Source of the DNA: Nitrospirota bacterium
Lineage (GTDB): Bacteria > Nitrospirota > JACRHL01
Length of the DNA: 64,000 nucleotides
Direction: 5' to 3'
Assembly (NCBI GenBank): GCA_029881725.1
Contig: JAOUMB010000006.1
Coordinates: forward strand, 29,016-93,015
Shown: piece by piece, positions 61,192 through 64,000 of the stretch
How positions within the stretch are numbered: position 1 is the first letter of the stretch
Layout of the letters: each line of letters starts with the position of its first letter
Position numbers and translations under genes: made by a program
Notes under the pieces: generated by a model
Database searches by the model: none
What the model was told of the DNA's origin: nothing
What the model saw: only the letters and a program-made list of their open reading frames with translations

Positions 61192-62448
61192 CTACCGGGA
61201 GTCGAAGCGCTCCCGGTAGCGCCCGTAATACCATTTCATGACAAATGGCGGCAGCAGGGTGGTCAGGGCGATGACCATCACCATTCCGGCGTAAACCTCG
61301 TTGGAAAAAATATCGCTTTCCAGCCCGAGTTCGGCAAAGATCAGCCCCACTTCGCCACGGGGAATCATGGCCATGCCGATGGCGATGCGCGCATGCCACG
61401 GTTCGTTGATCGCGAACACCCCCGCGTATTTGCCCGCCACCGCCGCCACAAACAGCAGGGCCGAAAAGGTCCAGATAAAGCCGGAGCCCCAATCGATGTC
61501 GCGCAGGTTGAGGGACAGGCCGACCATTACGAAAAAGATCGGCGAAAACAGATGAATGATCGGCTTCATCTGCTCTTCGATGCGTTCTGAAAACACCTCG
61601 TCGGTCCTGAACGCGGCCCCGAACGGGAAGAAAAACCGCCGCGACAGGGCGATTCCGGCGGCAAACCCGCCCAGCAGTTCCGGGGCACCCACCCAGTGGG
61701 CCAGCCACGCGAAAAACAGCACCAGCGAAATGATGGTGGTGGGAATCAGCCCCGGCGTTTGCGTCACCGCGTCGAAGTGGCGGATCACCAGCGACATCAA
61801 CTTGGCGATCAGCGGCGCCAGGGCAAAGAAGATGGCAATGAACACCAGCACCTTGCCGGTGTTGACGAAGCTGATGCCGCCACCGGTGGCAAATTCATAC
61901 AGCAGCGCCAGCAGCACCACCCCCATCACGTCGTCCAGCACCGCCGCCCCGAGCACGATCTGCCCTTCGGGCGACTTGTGTCGCTTCAGGTCCGACAGCA
62001 CCCGGATGGTGATGCCGATGCTGGTGGCGGTGAGGGTGCCGCCAACAAACAGGGAGACCAGCAGCGACAGGCCAAAGCCCCAGTAGCAAAGGGCAAATCC
62101 CAGCGCAAATGGAAACACGAACCCGCCCATGGCCACGGTAATGGCCTTGCGCCCGGCCTGAATCAACCGTTTGGCATCGGTTTCCAGCCCCACTTCGAAC
62201 AGCAGCAGGATAATGCCGATCTCGGCGAGAAGCTGGATGGCCTGGCTGGGTTGGATCCACCCCAGCAGGCTGGGGCCCAGCAGCACCCCGGCGAACAGTT
62301 CACCAATAACGGATGGCGCCCGCAGACGGGTGGCGACCTCGGCGAAGACCCTGGCGGTCAGCAGGATAATCAGCAGGGCGAGAATCTGGGTGTGAAGGTC
62401 CGGCATGGATTGCTGGATCGACAGGATCCCTCCGGGCATAGGGTGCAA
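61192..62448 (-). CDS. CPA2-family cation:proton antiporter (KefB/NapA-like)
   Basis: ARVFAEVATRLRAPSVIGELFAGVLLGPSLLGWI...LLLFEVGLETD...VLDDVMGVVLLALL...AMIPRGEVGLIFAELGLE. Confidence 0.93.
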   Translation of the reverse strand: MHPMPGGILSIQQSMPDLHTQILALLIILLTARVFAEVATRLRAPSVIGELFAGVLLGPSLLGWIQPSQAIQLLAEIGIILLLFEVGLETDAKRLIQAGRKAITVAMGGFVFPFALGFALCYWGFGLSLLVSLFVGGTLTATSIGITIRVLSDLKRHKSPEGQIVLGAAVLDDVMGVVLLALLYEFATGGGISFVNTGKVLVFIAIFFALAPLIAKLMSLVIRHFDAVTQTPGLIPTTIISLVLFFAWLAHWVGAPELLGGFAAGIALSRRFFFPFGAAFRTDEVFSERIEEQMKPIIHLFSPIFFVMVGLSLNLRDIDWGSGFIWTFSALLFVAAVAGKYAGVFAINEPWHARIAIGMAMIPRGEVGLIFAELGLESDIFSNEVYAGMVMVIALTTLLPPFVMKWYYGRYRERFDSR

Positions 62449-63251
62449 ACACCCTGACTATAAGTACATTCACATTCACCCCGCAAGTGCGGTGCGGCGT
62501 TGGGGGTGGTTCCGGCACACGATTCCCGGGGTATTGTGGCGCGGGGGGCGTTTTTCGCCATGGCGCACGTGGCGCATGTGGTGTTTTTCGCCTCGGGGAA
62601 TTAAAAAAGGAACGTAAAACCAATGGGTTATGAATGGCCGGTCCGGGCGCCCTGGCGGCTCCCGGTGGGGCCATTCGTAACACTTCATACCGCAAATGGC
62701 GAAGCTAAACCGTTGGCTCCGGCCACACCAACGGCATAACCCGTTGGAAAACGGATGTTTTTTGCCGTTTGTGGAGGGGCGGCATCCGGTTATCCGGTGG
62801 CGAAGCAGGAAATTTGACACCGAACGGTTAACCATTTGGGATGTAATGGAAAAAACGAGGCGGGTGGGGGAGGGGGGTGCGAAATGATTCACGGTGAAAT
62901 TAACGGTTCCGGCGTTCAGAAGCGACTGAAAATGCGGAAAAAAATGCCGTTTGTGGGGGTGTTTCGCAGGGGTGATTTAGCGGTTTCACGGTGGTGGTGA
63001 AACGGAATATCAATGGGTTCTGAAGGCCGGTAGCACGATTTGGGTATTTCCAAGGGGGTTTTTGGGGAGGATTTGCAGAACCCATTGAAACGATACGAAA
63101 AAATGGGCCTTATGGATGGGCCGCAACGGTGCAATGGAAATTGCATAACCGATTGGTTTTATTGGCGTAAAATGCAATGTGGCAATGGATTGCACGGTGC
63201 CGGGGCGGGAACGCGCCGCCTGGTGGATGCGGGGAGGGGGGCGCGGAGGGG

Positions 63252-63287
63252 GAATTCATTTAATGTTACGGAAAATTAAATGAATTC
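63252..63287. repeat. AT-rich perfect inverted repeat (13-bp arms)
   Basis: GAATTCATTTAAT (63252-63264) / ATTAAATGAATTC (63275-63287), 10-nt loop. Confidence 0.9.
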
Positions 63288-63657
63288 GGGCGGCGCGGGT
63301 TTGGCCACCCGCCACCGCATCGGGGGGGCGGGAATGAGTTTTTTTATTCTTTTTATTCAAATGGTTGGGCGGGTTTCAGGGGGAAGCCGCCCGCCTCGCT
63401 CCCCGCCCGGCGGAGCGGGGATCACCAGACGCGGGGGCCAGGCCGTCCGCCGCCAAATGGCGTCCAACGGGGCGGGTCCGCCCGTAGCGGGAGGCTAAAT
63501 TACCGGAGCGTTAACGGTTAAAACGCCCGATTGTTTCCATTCGATCACACATCCGCCCGGTGCCGGGGCAGGCGGCTTCCATTCCTATAGGACTCCGTGG
63601 CTCACGGATGCCATGGGGGTGTGCGGGGTGGATGGTGATGCGAAAGGCATTTGCGGT

Positions 63658-64000
63658 ATGCTGAGGGCGTTTGGTGGGGGGTGGATGGAGGTGAGGATGG
63701 AAGGGCCGGAGCAGAAAGGGGGGAGCGGGGGGGAGCAGGATCGCCGTCCGCTGACCAAGAAGGAATTTCGGGAACTATCCCCGAGTGCGGCGGTGGTGCT
63801 GGCGGCACGGTGCGCGATGCGGGTGCTGCCGCTGGTGTGGGATCGCGAGTTGTTTGCGGCCGGCGATGGCTGGGACACACACGTCCGGGCCATTGAAGCC
63901 GCGACACTGGTGGCGGCGTGGGGGCCGTTAAGGATTATCGCCTACGCCGCCAAAGCCGACGCCGCCAAAGCCGACGCCAGAGCCGACGCCGCCGACGCCG
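63658..64000 (+). CDS. Uncharacterised protein with C-terminal Ala/Asp/Lys-rich repeats, truncated by the window end
   Basis: Open frame from ATG 63658 to the end: MLRAFGGGWMEVRMEGPEQKGGSGGEQDRRPLTKKEFRELSPSAAVVLAARCAMRVLPLVWDRELFAAGDGWDTHVRAIEAATLVAAWGPLRIIAYAAKADAAKADARADAADA... Absent from the ORF track because it has no stop in the window. Confidence 0.65.
   Translation, partial: MLRAFGGGWMEVRMEGPEQKGGSGGEQDRRPLTKKEFRELSPSAAVVLAARCAMRVLPLVWDRELFAAGDGWDTHVRAIEAATLVAAWGPLRIIAYAAKADAAKADARADAADA
63946..64000 (+). repeat. 15-bp coding tandem repeat (gccgccaaagccgac), exact twice then degenerate
   Basis: 63946-63960 and 63961-63975 are identical; shortened variants follow to the window end. 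Confidence 0.85.

Noticed and set aside
63280-63498. 72-aa plus-strand ORF in the right-hand gap
   Set aside because: No RBS, Gly/Arg/Pro low-complexity, begins inside the palindrome; unlikely to be a gene.
62460-63650. Replication origin
   Set aside because: No clustered consensus DnaA boxes and no dnaA/dnaN/gidA-type neighbours.
63946-64000. Possible CRISPR-like repeats at the window end
   Set aside because: Units are contiguous, codon-phased and have no spacers; they are coding tandem repeats.

Overview
High-GC bacterial chromosomal window, probably from a proteobacterium, densely coding. From left to right it contains: a partial M3 oligoendopeptidase (pepF) divergent from moaB and a rhodanese; a glycosyltransferase (GT) block with mutM and a TMTC-like TPR membrane protein; a tightly overlapping outer-membrane/lipid A operon (bamA-ompH-lpxD-fabZ-lpxA-lpxB-msbA-waaA-lpxK); an LPS/O-antigen block (ICMT-like methyltransferase, GTs, rfbFGH, epimerase, reductase); a short lower-GC insert (RgpF-like protein and a methyltransferase); an RND efflux pair; a reductive-TCA-type cluster (SucC-like and SucD-like subunits, monomeric isocitrate dehydrogenase, citryl-CoA-lyase-like protein, aconitase), best read as a three-subunit 'type II' ATP-citrate lyase operon; a housekeeping stretch (ferritin-like, TPR, ArsR, M32 carboxypeptidase, ELM1-like, 2OG-Fe(II) oxygenase, pyruvate kinase, ADH, VOC); a glycerophosphodiester/G3P module; small proteins (DUF123, globin-like, GGCT-like, cytochrome c) and a CPA2 antiporter. 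The window ends in a structure-rich non-coding gap of about 1.2 kb, followed by an ORF that runs off the edge into Ala/Asp/Lys-rich repeats. Main leads: the rTCA/ACL cluster, the edge repeat protein with its upstream non-coding region, the GT fusions, the CDP-dideoxysugar cluster lacking a visible E3, and a cysteine-rich globin-like protein. No rRNA, tRNA, CRISPR array or intact mobile element was recognised. All calls are from reading the sequence and translations; no database search was run.
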